This document shows positions 27,115 through 35,773 of a stretch of DNA of 64,000 nt, piece after piece. Numbering within the stretch: position 1 is the stretch's first letter; the number at the start of each line of letters is the position of its first letter. Source of the stretch: Occallatibacter savannae (GTDB taxonomy: Bacteria > Acidobacteriota > Terriglobia > Terriglobales > Acidobacteriaceae); contig NZ_QFFY01000003.1 of assembly GCF_003131205.1 (NCBI RefSeq), positions 731,663 through 795,662 of the forward strand, read 5' to 3'. A program made the translations under genes and the position numbers. The notes beneath the pieces were generated by a model. It was not told where the DNA came from, searched no databases, and saw only the letters and a program-made list of their open reading frames with translations.

Positions 27115-27308
27115 TCTTCCTCCTCGTCCTCGTCCTTGTAGTCGTCATCGTCCTCGTCGATTTCATCTTCGACTTTCGACAACTCCAGGGGTTCCACTCC
27201 GACTATTTCGTACTCGGTTCCACACTCGCCGCAGGCGACCACGTCGCCCTCTTCCACTTCTTCTACGTCGATATCGAGATCGCTTTCACATTCCGGGCAG
27301 CTTGTCAT
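27111..27308 (-). CDS. LysW-like zinc-ribbon protein with acidic tail
   Basis: A 65-residue acidic protein. The zinc ribbon MTSCPECESDLDIDVEE... VACGECGTEYEIVGVEPLEL closely follows the pattern of LysW, the amino-group carrier of lysine/arginine biosynthesis in Thermus and archaea (CPEC, CxxC, EVVGLDPL). The tail is a run of Asp/Glu ending EEEE. LysW ends EDWGE and uses its terminal Glu carboxylate, so a terminal Glu is preserved although the WG is not. No lysX/lysZ-type genes are in the window. Overlap with the next gene suggests a different use. GGAGGC upstream is a strong ribosome-binding site. Confidence 0.75.
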   Translation of the reverse strand: MTSCPECESDLDIDVEEVEEGDVVACGECGTEYEIVGVEPLELSKVEDEIDEDDDDYKDEDEEEE

Positions 27309-27350
27309 GGCAGCCTCCTCTCTCCAGGGATTCCTTGATGTAGGATGACG

Positions 27351-27365
27351 GTACCCTTAGGGTAC
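27351..27365. promoter_or_regulatory. inverted repeat GTACCC-TTA-GGGTAC
   Basis: Perfect 6-bp arms around a 3-bp centre in the divergent spacer between the LysW-like gene (start 27308) and the M28 peptidase (start 27454). The size fits a repressor or activator half-site pair. The protein that binds is unknown. Confidence 0.35.
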
Positions 27366-27453
27366 GAACTCCGGCTAGTTTTAGGCAAACCCGCCGCCGA
27401 GGTCAAGTAGCCGAGACCCTTCTTCACTCAGAAGTACCGCATCGGAGAACAGA

Positions 27454-28914
27454 ATGCAGATTCAGCGCGCGCTGTTGTTTTGCGGAGTACTTTTTTCCTG
27501 CGGCTCCGCCATCGCGCAGCCCGATTATCAACGTCATGCCACCTCCCTCAAGCCTGCTCCGGCCGACCCCGCCATCGCTCGCGTTCTGGCTTCCATCACG
27601 CCTGCTCAAATAGATCAGACGGTAAAAGCGCTGGTTAGTTTCGGTACCCGTAACACATTGACCAGCATGGACAGTAACCTTCCCTCGGGCCAGGGCATCA
27701 ACGCCGCGGCGGACTGGATCGCGAGCCAGTTCGAGGCGATTTCGCAGCAGTGCGGCGGCTGCCTGGAGGTCAAGCGCGACACCTTCACCGCCGATCCGGC
27801 CAGCGGAGAGCCGTGGGCCCGGCGCATTCCCAAGCCCACAAAGATCGCGAATGTGTACGCCGTGATGCGCGGCTCCGATCCCGAGCGGGCCAGGCAAATG
27901 GTGCTTGTCACCGGTCACTACGATTCAATGAACTCGAACACGTTCGCCAACTGGTCCGACACCTCCGGTGCAGCCCCTGGCGCAAACGATGATGCATCCG
28001 GCGTCGCGGTTTCGCTGGCATGCGCCCGCGCTCTGAGCCAAGTCAAGTTCCCTTCAACGATTGTCTTCGTTGCCGTGGCAGGAGAAGAACAGGGCCTCGT
28101 CGGCTCTGAGCATCTCGCCAAGCTGGCGAAGTCGGAAGGCTGGCAGCTTGAGGCCGTGCTCAACAACGACATCGTCGGTGGCAACACCACCCCGGGCGAC
28201 ACTCTGCAAATGAAGGACCGCGTGCGCGTCTTCTCTGAAGGCGTCCCGGTCGCAGCCACGGCACAGGAACAGCAGCGCATCCGTGCTTTGGGAAAAGAGA
28301 ACGATTCTTCAAGCCGCGAGCTCGCGCGTGAAGTTGCCGATGTCGACCGCACCTACTTGGCTCGAGCTGCATCGCCCAGCCGCTTCAGCGCCTTCCTCGT
28401 TGACCGGCCCGATCGATATCTGCGCGGAGGCGACCACAGTTCATTCAATCGCGAAGGATTTGCCGCCGTACGTTTCACCGAGTGGCGCGAGGACTTCAAT
28501 CATCAGCACAAGAACGTCGTCCGGCCGCCTGCGGGCTCCAGCGATCCAGTACAAGGCGACCTGCCGGAGTTTGTCGACTACAAATACGTGGCGCAGGTCG
28601 CGCGACTCAATGCTGCAACTCTGGCGACGCTGGCATTCGCTCCGGGCAAGCCGCAGAAGGTCGCCATCGAAGCCAAGGACCTCGGCAATGGAACCACCCT
28701 GACCTGGGAGGCTCCGGCGGGCGGCGGTGTAGCCCATTATGAGGTTCTCTGGCGCGAGACCACGTCCCCCGACTGGCAGTACGTGAAAGAAGTCGCTCCA
28801 TCTGAAGGCGGGGGCGATATCTCCGTTAGCCTTCCCATCTCGAAAGACAACGTGATCTTCGGGGTGCGGGCCGTGGATGCGAAGGGCCATCGCGGGCTGG
28901 TCTTGGTTCCGTAA
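27454..28914 (+). CDS. secreted M28-family metallopeptidase with FN3 tail
   Basis: A 486-residue exported di-zinc aminopeptidase-type protein. A signal peptide (about 1-21, ending AIAQ) is followed by the M28 core: VTGHYDSMNS (His and Asp ligands), PGANDDASGVAV (bridging Asp), VAVAGEEQGLVGS (catalytic Glu and Glu ligand), NNDIVGG (Asp ligand) and GGDHSSFNREGFAAVR (final His). All five metal positions appear intact. The C-terminal 90 residues (KPQKVAIEAKDLGNGTTLTW to the end) form a fibronectin-III-like domain. It probably cleaves peptides outside the cytoplasm, one of four such peptidases here. Confidence 0.9.
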   Translation: MQIQRALLFCGVLFSCGSAIAQPDYQRHATSLKPAPADPAIARVLASITPAQIDQTVKALVSFGTRNTLTSMDSNLPSGQGINAAADWIASQFEAISQQCGGCLEVKRDTFTADPASGEPWARRIPKPTKIANVYAVMRGSDPERARQMVLVTGHYDSMNSNTFANWSDTSGAAPGANDDASGVAVSLACARALSQVKFPSTIVFVAVAGEEQGLVGSEHLAKLAKSEGWQLEAVLNNDIVGGNTTPGDTLQMKDRVRVFSEGVPVAATAQEQQRIRALGKENDSSSRELAREVADVDRTYLARAASPSRFSAFLVDRPDRYLRGGDHSSFNREGFAAVRFTEWREDFNHQHKNVVRPPAGSSDPVQGDLPEFVDYKYVAQVARLNAATLATLAFAPGKPQKVAIEAKDLGNGTTLTWEAPAGGGVAHYEVLWRETTSPDWQYVKEVAPSEGGGDISVSLPISKDNVIFGVRAVDAKGHRGLVLVP

Positions 28915-28988
28915 TTGAAAGCCGAAGGCCGCATCACCAGCTCAGGCCATGACACGCCTGTGCCGTTCCGTTTAACCTGTTCAAGACC

Positions 28989-29810
28989 ATGGCCAGGATC
29001 GGCGCCACCCAACTTTCGTTTCCTAGCTTTCGCGGCGCCACCCGTCTGCTGGTGCTCGTCAACCTGGCGACGTTCTTCATCCTGCTCATCCTGAAATCGG
29101 CAAGCCCCGATGTTTTTTCATGGCTCCTTGTGCACGGAGCGTTGTGGCCCGAGGCGGTCCTCCATGGGTGGATCTGGCAGCCGCTCACCTACAGCCTCGT
29201 GCAATTGGGCGTCTCTTCCACTCTGTTCGCGCTGCTATCGATCTGGTTCCTCGCCGGCTTCCTTGAGAATCTTCACGCAAGCGATTGGGTCCTCGGCCTC
29301 TATGCCACCTCGGTCATCTTCACGGCGATAGCCGGAGTAGCCATTTGCGCCGGCGCTCTGATGACAGGCCACGCCATTCCGGCTGCACCGCTCTTCGGCT
29401 CATTCGGCGGCGTCTTCGGCATGTTGGTCGTCATTGGCGTTCTCTATGGCGATACGGAGTTCATGCTGTTCCCGTTGCCTATCAGCATCAAGGCCAAATA
29501 CATCGCCATCATCTACGGCCTCGTCGCCATCGCATACTTCTTCACCGGCTCATGGATGTATGCGTTCGCGCAACTCGGCGGGGCTTTGGGCGGATGGCTG
29601 TTCACCCGCATGCGTTCAAAGCGCGGCGTCTCCTTCGTTGTCAGCGAGCGCTGGTACGGCATGCGCAACGCCTTTTATCGCTGGAAGCGAAGGAGAGCGG
29701 CGAAGAAGTTTGAAGTCTATATGAAGTCGCAGGGCCGCACCGTCCGTTTCGACGGCAGCGGCCGCCAGATCGACGATGAAGATCCCGAAGACAAGAAGCG
29801 CTGGAACTAA
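28989..29810 (+). CDS. rhomboid-fold membrane protein lacking catalytic residues
   Basis: A 273-residue protein with six likely membrane helices and a basic C-terminal cytoplasmic tail. Rhomboid topology is recognised from WQPLTYSLVQLGVSSTLFAL (loop 1 and helix 2) and FGSFGGVFGMLV (helix 4). In active rhomboids helix 4 reads GxSGxxxG; here it is G137-S138-F139-G140, so Phe stands where the serine belongs. Helix 6 normally has His before LGG; here it is Gln195 (AQLGGALGGW). The protease dyad is therefore absent, and it is best called a pseudo-rhomboid. Membrane substrate binding or trafficking roles are known for such proteins in eukaryotes only. Confidence 0.75.
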   Translation: MARIGATQLSFPSFRGATRLLVLVNLATFFILLILKSASPDVFSWLLVHGALWPEAVLHGWIWQPLTYSLVQLGVSSTLFALLSIWFLAGFLENLHASDWVLGLYATSVIFTAIAGVAICAGALMTGHAIPAAPLFGSFGGVFGMLVVIGVLYGDTEFMLFPLPISIKAKYIAIIYGLVAIAYFFTGSWMYAFAQLGGALGGWLFTRMRSKRGVSFVVSERWYGMRNAFYRWKRRRAAKKFEVYMKSQGRTVRFDGSGRQIDDEDPEDKKRWN

Positions 29811-29827
29811 TCAGCGCAGTTTTGAAA

Positions 29828-29884
29828 GGGCACGACTTCAGTCGTGCCGAAAAGCCGCGCAAACATGAAGTGGGCTTTAGCCCC
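29828..29884. repeat. REP-like double-hairpin element
   Basis: GGCACGAC-TTCA-GTCGTGCC (29829-29848) followed 23 bases on by GGGCTTTAGCCC (29872-29883), between convergent genes. The two-hairpin layout resembles extragenic palindromes common in Acidobacteriota genomes; no second copy is in this window. Confidence 0.55.
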
Positions 29885-29913
29885 TGAGGTAGGCTTCCAT
29901 TCGCAAGTCAGCT

Positions 29914-30435
29914 TCAGCCCGCCGTGCCCTCATCGACCTTTCGCTCCATGATGGTTTCATCCATGGGCTCGTCCAGGTTGCCCTCCACAATCGCTTCCGA
30001 GCCCGCAATCGTCGTGTTCGGATGATGCCGCCGCAGGATACGGCTCGTGTCGTCCCGCCCCGGCTCTACGCTGACCACGCCGATGTCGCCCTGCATCGGA
30101 TCAGCCTCAGTAAAGCGCGCCAGCCGCTCCTCGGCCGTGTCGTCTACGATTCGTCCCGAGCTGTCCCGCGTGCTTGGCGGATGGTCATCCTGCGTCAGAT
30201 TCACGCGGAGAGCATCCACCTCTTCCTCGGTGCTCGCGGCCAGCTCCGAAAGCTTCTCGCTTATGTCGTCCGCTTCGACATCGTCGCTGCTCTCAGCGCC
30301 TGAGGCGAGCACCTCGACTCGTTCCACATCGCCTTCGTTGTCTAGTTCGTCGGGGGTCGTTCCCACCTGACGCGAAAGATCTCCGGCCTGTCCCGGCCGC
30401 ACATCGGTTGCCTGCCGCTCGTTCCGATCCGCCAT
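29914..30435 (-). CDS. acidic low-complexity protein of unknown function
   Basis: About 173 residues from ATG 30435, which has AGGAG ten bases upstream; the frame extends to 30594 but would then overlap the fabD start. The protein is highly polar, rich in Asp, Glu, Arg and Thr, without Cys, Trp or membrane segments, and is probably largely disordered or helical (DDISEKLSELAASTEEEVDA). I recognise no domain. It is divergent from fabD and convergent with the pseudo-rhomboid gene. Codon use is like that of the neighbours, which supports a real gene. Confidence 0.55.
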   Translation of the reverse strand: MADRNERQATDVRPGQAGDLSRQVGTTPDELDNEGDVERVEVLASGAESSDDVEADDISEKLSELAASTEEEVDALRVNLTQDDHPPSTRDSSGRIVDDTAEERLARFTEADPMQGDIGVVSVEPGRDDTSRILRRHHPNTTIAGSEAIVEGNLDEPMDETIMERKVDEGTAG

Positions 30436-30575
30436 CTTCTCTGCTCCTCGTCTGCTTCTTCGCTCGTGCTCTCCCTTCTGATGCGTCCTGTGCGGTTGCC
30501 GCATGTCTGGCCAGCCATACCGCGAGACCGCCGGCACAATCCGGTGAACGGCCGTGGGATACAATCCTCTCTGGA

Positions 30576-31523
30576 ATGAACAAGAAGATCGCATTTCTCT
30601 TTCCTGGGCAGGGTTCTCAAACCGTCGGCATGGGCCGCGAACTCGCCGAGCGCTTCCCCATCGCCAAACAAACCTTTGCTGAAGCCGATGAGGCTTGCGG
30701 ATTCGCCCTGTCGAAGCTCTGCTTCGAGGGACCCGAAGAGGACCTCAAGCTGACCGAGAACACCCAGCCCGCCATCATGACGGTCAGCGTCGCCGCCCTT
30801 CGCGTTCTGGCCGAACACGGCATCAAGCCTGCGCTCGCCGCCGGGCACTCGCTCGGCGAGTGGTCCGCTCACGTGGCTGCAGGAACCCTCTCCTTCGCCG
30901 ATGCCGTTCGCTCCGTCAAAGCCCGCGGCCGCGCCATGCAGCAGGCAGTACCGCCCGGCCAGGGAGCGATGGCTGCCATCCTGCAACTCGATGCCGAGAA
31001 GGTAGCCGAAGCCTGCGCTGCCGCTGCTCAGGATACAGGCCTCGTCGTCGCCGCCGCCAACATGAATTCGCCCGGCCAGACAGTCATCTCCGGCGCAGCC
31101 GCTGCGGTGGAGAAAGCCGCCGCCCTCTGCAAAGAGCGAGGCGCCCGCCGTGCCGTGATGCTTCCCGTCAGCGCACCCTTCCACTGCGCCCTGATGCAAC
31201 CTGCTCAGGAAGAAGTAGCGCGCGTTCTTGCCGCCCTCAAGCTGAGCGATCCGCAGATCCCCGTCGCCGCCAACGTTAGCGGCACCATCATATCCACGGC
31301 GGACGGCGCACGAGAAGCGCTCGTGAAGCAGGTGACCGGAGCCGTTCGCTGGGTCGACTGCATGCGAGCCCTCATCGGCGCGGAAGCTGAAATCTTCGTG
31401 GAAGTCGGCCCCGGCAAAGTGCTTTGCGGCCTGCTCAAGCAGATCGACCCCGCGCAGAAATCGTTGAACGTAGAAGACGCTGCAAGCTTCGAAAAGACTC
31501 AGGCGGAGTTAGCCTCCGCCTGA
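30576..31523 (+). CDS. fabD: malonyl-CoA--ACP transacylase FabD
   Basis: Transfers malonyl groups from CoA to acyl carrier protein to start each round of type II fatty acid synthesis. The 315 residues begin MNKKIAFLFPGQGSQTVGMG, the family N terminus. The nucleophile Ser lies in AGHSLGEWSA, the oxyanion Gln in PGQGSQ, the substrate-binding Arg in VKARGRAMQ, and the catalytic His in VSAPFHCALM. EVGPGKVLCGLLKQI ends the domain. No other fab gene is adjacent. The ribosome-binding site is weak. Confidence 0.96.
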   Translation: MNKKIAFLFPGQGSQTVGMGRELAERFPIAKQTFAEADEACGFALSKLCFEGPEEDLKLTENTQPAIMTVSVAALRVLAEHGIKPALAAGHSLGEWSAHVAAGTLSFADAVRSVKARGRAMQQAVPPGQGAMAAILQLDAEKVAEACAAAAQDTGLVVAAANMNSPGQTVISGAAAAVEKAAALCKERGARRAVMLPVSAPFHCALMQPAQEEVARVLAALKLSDPQIPVAANVSGTIISTADGAREALVKQVTGAVRWVDCMRALIGAEAEIFVEVGPGKVLCGLLKQIDPAQKSLNVEDAASFEKTQAELASA

Positions 31524-31551
31524 TCATTGCAACCTGGATGTGAGCGCCGAC

Positions 31552-32058
31552 CTACGGCCCGAGGTACAGTTCCTCATCCGGCGGCGCGAAGTTCAGCGTG
31601 TGGTCCTTAGGGAAGTACGTCAGGAAGAGCGCCTTGCTTTTGCGCCCATTGATGAACATGCCCACCAGCAGAACGTTCTTGAAGACGCGCGCCGCTACGA
31701 TGTCGTGGCTCTGAATCACGCCGTACTCGTTCTGGCTGCTGTTCGGTCCCCAGTCCTGTTCGAACCGCTGAAACGGGTACATGCCGAACTTGTCTGGATG
31801 CTGCTGCCAATTCGGGTCGTGCATCCAGATGCCGTACGCCTTCTTCAGGTCGTTCTTCTCCACCGACTCCATGAAGCTGTTGATGGCATGGCGTCCGCGC
31901 ATGTGCGTGTACCAGTTCCACGGCCAGTCGGCAGGGTGCCCCGACGCCAGCCAGAACCCCACAATCAGAGCCAGAACCAGTCCACCGGCGCTGTAGACCA
32001 TCAGGCGGTTGCGCCGGTCGCGCGCCTCGTCGAACTTCGGTGCATCAAGCAGCGTCAT
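31552..32058 (-). CDS. single-pass membrane protein of unknown function
   Basis: About 168 residues from ATG 32058, which is preceded by GAGGAAAG at a good distance; ATG 32076 would add six. An N-terminal cytoplasmic arm (about 20 residues), one membrane helix (YSAGGLVLALIVGFWLAS) and an outer domain rich in Trp and aromatic residues follow (PADWPWNWYTHMRGRHAINS, KKAYGIWMHDPNWQQHP). The outer part has the size of an NTF2-like or DUF4878-type fold, but that is a guess. Ends with YLGP. It is convergent with fabD. Confidence 0.6.
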   Translation of the reverse strand: MTLLDAPKFDEARDRRNRLMVYSAGGLVLALIVGFWLASGHPADWPWNWYTHMRGRHAINSFMESVEKNDLKKAYGIWMHDPNWQQHPDKFGMYPFQRFEQDWGPNSSQNEYGVIQSHDIVAARVFKNVLLVGMFINGRKSKALFLTYFPKDHTLNFAPPDEELYLGP

Positions 32059-32184
32059 CGCAAACTTTCCTCGCACTCAAGAATAAGGCACACCAGTGAG
32101 CAGGGAGTAGTTAGTAGTCAGTAACGAGCAGGAGCGCAGAGCTCAGCACACTCACTTAGACACCAGTAAGTGCCACTCTGTTCC

Positions 32185-33372
32185 CTAATCCCTGCTGTAC
32201 ACGTTCCGCTGTTTCTCCCCCTGCCGCTCCAGCGCCAGCTCGATCAATCGCGTAATCAGGTCCGTGTACTTGATCCCGCTTGCCTCCCAGAGCTTCGGAT
32301 ACATGCTGATCTGCGTGAAGCCGGGCAGCGTATTCACCTCGTTAATGTAGATCCGCCGCTTGCCATCCGGCTCCATCAGGAAGTCGACCCGGGCCAGCCC
32401 CGCCAGATCGCACGCGCGAAACGCCGCAATCGCCATCTCGCGAATCTTCTTCGATTCGGCCCCCGTCAGCTTCGCCGGAATCACCGGCACCGATCCCTCT
32501 GACAGATACTTGGCCTCGTAGTCGTAGAACTCCTTGCCCGGAATGATCTCGCCCACCACGCTGGCCTTCGGTTCATCGTTGCCGAGCACGGCCACCTCAA
32601 GCTCGCGCGCGCCCGATTTCTTTCCGACCACGCCCTGCTCCACCACCAGCTTCCGGTCGTACTTCGCTGCTTCATCCAGGGCGGGCCCCAGTTCCCTCCG
32701 GTTATGAGCCTTGCTGATGCCGACCGAGGACCCCAGGTTTGCCGGCTTCACAAACAGCGGATACTTCAGCGCCGCCTCAATCTGCGCAATCGTCTTGCGC
32801 GGCGACCCCTCCCATTGCGACCGCAGCACCGTCACGTGCTTCACAATCGGCAGCCCCGCCTGCGCGAACAGCCGCTTCATCACGTCCTTGTCCATGCCGG
32901 CCGACGACCCCAGCACGCCCGACCCGACGTACGCGATCCCTGCCAACTCAAACAGACCCTGAATCGTCCCATCCTCGCCGAATGTCCCGTGCAACACCGG
33001 AAACACGACATCAATCGCGGAAGCCTGATCCGAAAGACGCCGCTTCAATTCGCCCGTTGAGGACGCAGATACAGGCACCGGAGCCAGAAGCGTAGGCATG
33101 CCCTCATGCAGCAGCTTCGCGCCCGGCGTCGTCTCCGGATCTCCAGCTCGCAGCTTGCGGCCCGCAGCGCTCTCCTGGCCTTCGAGCAAGCCGTGAGCGT
33201 CGCCTGCCCCAAGCCATCGGCCCTCTTTCGTGATCCCGATCGGGACCACGTCATATTTCTTGCGATCAATTGCCTTCAGAATCGAAGCCGCCGAGAGCAG
33301 CGAAACTTCATGCTCGCCGCTCCGCCCACCAAACAAAATGCCCACGCGCAGTTTCTTTGCCATCACGTTCAT
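32185..33372 (-). CDS. ddl: D-alanine--D-alanine ligase
   Basis: ATP-grasp ligase that makes D-Ala-D-Ala for peptidoglycan. The 395 residues include GILFGGRSGEHEVSLLSA (N-terminal substrate domain), VVFPVLHGTFGEDGTIQGL, the ATP-grasp segment VKPANLGSSVGISK and the metal-binding/closing INEVNTLPGFTQISMYPKL. The length is a little above the usual 310-360 because of an insert at about 75-115 (ETTPGAKLLHEGMPTLLAPV). The Tyr/Phe position that separates D-Ala from D-Lac ligases was not assigned. MNVMAKK offers two starts; ATG 33372 or 33363 are equivalent. No mur gene is adjacent. Confidence 0.95.
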   Translation of the reverse strand: MNVMAKKLRVGILFGGRSGEHEVSLLSAASILKAIDRKKYDVVPIGITKEGRWLGAGDAHGLLEGQESAAGRKLRAGDPETTPGAKLLHEGMPTLLAPVPVSASSTGELKRRLSDQASAIDVVFPVLHGTFGEDGTIQGLFELAGIAYVGSGVLGSSAGMDKDVMKRLFAQAGLPIVKHVTVLRSQWEGSPRKTIAQIEAALKYPLFVKPANLGSSVGISKAHNRRELGPALDEAAKYDRKLVVEQGVVGKKSGARELEVAVLGNDEPKASVVGEIIPGKEFYDYEAKYLSEGSVPVIPAKLTGAESKKIREMAIAAFRACDLAGLARVDFLMEPDGKRRIYINEVNTLPGFTQISMYPKLWEASGIKYTDLITRLIELALERQGEKQRNVYSRD

Positions 33373-33630
33373 TGTCGCTCACACCAGCGTTATCGCGAGT
33401 GATGCCAAAGGTACGTGACGCTCACCCGTGTAGAACGACTCTTGGATTCACGATTGGAAGGCTAACCAGAACGGCTTGGACTAAGGCGGGAGTTTTAGGG
33501 CGGATTGGAAGGCTCGTGACGCGTCCTCCCATTCTTATGATATCTCTGCCTTCCAAAAAATAGCAGGCTGTATTTTCGCCGCAAACCCGCTATGTTCAAC
33601 GAGCTGTTTTGAACACAGAGGATCGAACGA

Positions 33631-34503
33631 ATGCAGGACTTCGCAGGAAAAGTGGCAGTGATAACCGGCGCCGCCAGCGGCATTGGCCGCGCCATCGCCG
33701 AGCAATGTGTGGCGCTGGGCGTAAAGACGGTACTGGCAGACGTGGAACAAGCGGCACTCGACCAGGCAGGATCAGACCTACAGGCTCGCGGCGGCACAGT
33801 GCTCTGCGTCCGCACTGACGTATCGAAGCGCGCCGACGTCGAAGCGCTCGCCGACAAGGCGTACGCCGCATTCGGACAGGTTCACCTTCTGTTCAACAAC
33901 GCCGGAATCGGAGCCGGCGGCGTGGCCTGGGAAGCCACCTGGAACGACTGGGAGTGGGCCATCGGCGTAAACCTGTGGGGTGTCATTAACGGAATCAAGG
34001 TTTTTCTGCCGCGCATGATCGCACAGCAGACCGAGTGCCATGTCGTGAACACGTCATCGGGAGCGGGCCTGATCGCCGGCGCCGGATCAGCTCCCTACGT
34101 CACCACCAAACACGCCGTGGTGGCTCTTTCCGAGAATCTCCACCTGGGCCTCGAGCAGAGAAAGTCCCCCATCAAGGTCTCAGTACTCTGCCCAGGCACA
34201 ACGCGCACCAACATCGCCTTCAGCGAGCGCAACAGACCCGAAGAGTTGCGAAATCCCGAACAGCCAATGACGCCCGAACGTCAGGCCGGCCTCGCTGCAT
34301 TGAAGTCCATCCTGGAAAAAAGCACGCCCTCGGAAAAGGTGGCAGAGGACGTCTTCGATGCCATCCGCAAAGAGCAGTTCTACGTTCTCACCGATCCGCG
34401 CTGGATGGAGATGGTCCAGATGCGCGTCGAACGTCTCCTCAAACTCGAGAACCCGCTCGACCCCACACCAGCCGTGATAAAGCTGCTGGGTTCGCAAGCG
34501 TGA
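33631..34503 (+). CDS. short-chain dehydrogenase/reductase
   Basis: A 290-residue NAD(P)-dependent oxidoreductase of the classical SDR type. Seen: TGAASGIG cofactor loop near the start, ADVEQAALDQ (an Asp at the end of strand 2, favouring NAD), NNAGIGAGG, the catalytic Ser in VNTSSGAGLIAG, the Tyr-Lys pair in YVTTK, and LCPGTTRTNI after strand 6. The C terminus has a typical extension for this subgroup (VFDAIRKEQFYVLTDPRW). Substrate unknown. The Ser-Tyr-Lys triad is intact. Confidence 0.88.
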   Translation: MQDFAGKVAVITGAASGIGRAIAEQCVALGVKTVLADVEQAALDQAGSDLQARGGTVLCVRTDVSKRADVEALADKAYAAFGQVHLLFNNAGIGAGGVAWEATWNDWEWAIGVNLWGVINGIKVFLPRMIAQQTECHVVNTSSGAGLIAGAGSAPYVTTKHAVVALSENLHLGLEQRKSPIKVSVLCPGTTRTNIAFSERNRPEELRNPEQPMTPERQAGLAALKSILEKSTPSEKVAEDVFDAIRKEQFYVLTDPRWMEMVQMRVERLLKLENPLDPTPAVIKLLGSQA

Positions 34504-34549
34504 TCCTCGCGAAGCTAACGATCTGGCGAGCAGCCGCAGCACCGACCCC

Positions 34550-35530
34550 TCAAAGAATCTTCTTCCCAAACGCCGAACACGCAAGCTCGACCGCCAGGTC
34601 CGCCGTCCGGTTATGTTCGTCGATCACCGGATTCACCTCGACGATTTCAAAGCTCAACATCCGGCCATGATCCGCCAGAATCTCCATCGCCAGGTGCGCT
34701 TCGCGGTACGTAGCACCGCCGCGCACCGGCGTCCCCACGCCGGGAGCATCCTCCGGATCGATCCAGTCCATGTCCAGCGACACGTGATAACCCGCCGTCC
34801 CGCGCCCAGCAGCCCTTAGCGCCTCCTCCATCACCGCGCGCATCCCGCGCTCGTCGATGTCGCGCATCGTGTACACCTCGCCGACACCTGCGCGCCGGAT
34901 GTTCGCCCGCTCCGCCGGATCGATATCGCGAACGCCAACCAGCACCGTGTTCTCGGGCGAGATCTTCGGCGAGTAGCCCAGCACGTTGGTCAACTGCTCC
35001 GGCCCCATCCCCAGCAGCGCCGCGAGGGGCATCCCATGCACATTGCCGCTGGGAGACGTATCCGGCGTATTGATGTCCGAATGTGCATCGATCCAGATCA
35101 CGCCGATCTTCTGATTTTGCCGCCGGTAAAACTCCGCCACACCCGAGACCGATCCGACCGCGATCGAGTGGTCCCCTCCCAGCACCATCGGTGTCATCCC
35201 ATCCTCCAGCGCCTTTGTCACGGCCTTCGCCGTCCGGGTGCAGGTGTCCGCAATCTGCTTCAGGTATCGCGCGTTCGGGCTGCCGACGTTCTGGGTCTCC
35301 GCCACCTCGACTGCTACGTTGCCGCCGTCTTTCACCTGGTGGCCCAGCGCTTCAAGCCGCGCCTCCAGACCGGCCACACGCATGGCTGAAGGGCCCATGT
35401 CGACGCCCCGCCTGCTCGCGCCCATATCGAGCGGCACGCCGATCACGCGAATCTTCCGGGTTGGTAAGGATTGAGTTCCGCTGGGGGGGAAAGTGGTGAT
35501 CAGGGGATTAAGTTCAGGGTTCGTCGCCAT
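34550..35530 (-). CDS. rocF: arginase
   Basis: Hydrolyses arginine to ornithine and urea with a two-manganese centre. The 326 residues contain [21 protein letters not shown], the ligand motifs [30 protein letters not shown] and SLDMDWIDP, and the late FEIVEVNP block. The long [14 protein letters not shown] loop fits arginase rather than agmatinase. The conserved strand motif is usually SLDVDxxDP; here Met replaces Val. No ornithine or urea genes lie next to it, so it probably feeds nitrogen or polyamine metabolism elsewhere. Confidence 0.9.
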   Translation of the reverse strand: MATNPELNPLITTFPPSGTQSLPTRKIRVIGVPLDMGASRRGVDMGPSAMRVAGLEARLEALGHQVKDGGNVAVEVAETQNVGSPNARYLKQIADTCTRTAKAVTKALEDGMTPMVLGGDHSIAVGSVSGVAEFYRRQNQKIGVIWIDAHSDINTPDTSPSGNVHGMPLAALLGMGPEQLTNVLGYSPKISPENTVLVGVRDIDPAERANIRRAGVGEVYTMRDIDERGMRAVMEEALRAAGRGTAGYHVSLDMDWIDPEDAPGVGTPVRGGATYREAHLAMEILADHGRMLSFEIVEVNPVIDEHNRTADLAVELACSAFGKKIL

Positions 35531-35773
35531 GCACGAGCTTCTCCGGGGTTCCGGCCTCAGAAATCATACCCTGCGACCCGTAGCTCCTGTCCCGATCCGG
35601 GACGAGTGTCTCGTTCTGGGCTGCTATCCCCGATGTAGCCTCGATTCCCCAAAAGGTGTACCGTCTGCGCCTCGGTTCCGACGTAACATTGAACGAAATT
35701 ACAGCCTGGAATTTCGTGCTAAGTCTACCGATATCAATGGCTAACACGAAAGCAGTAGAGAAGGAACCCGGCG

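Noticed and set aside
33452..33514. Twelve-base direct repeat GATTGGAAGGCT, two copies 51 bp apart
   Set aside because: Too short and isolated to call an element or attachment site.
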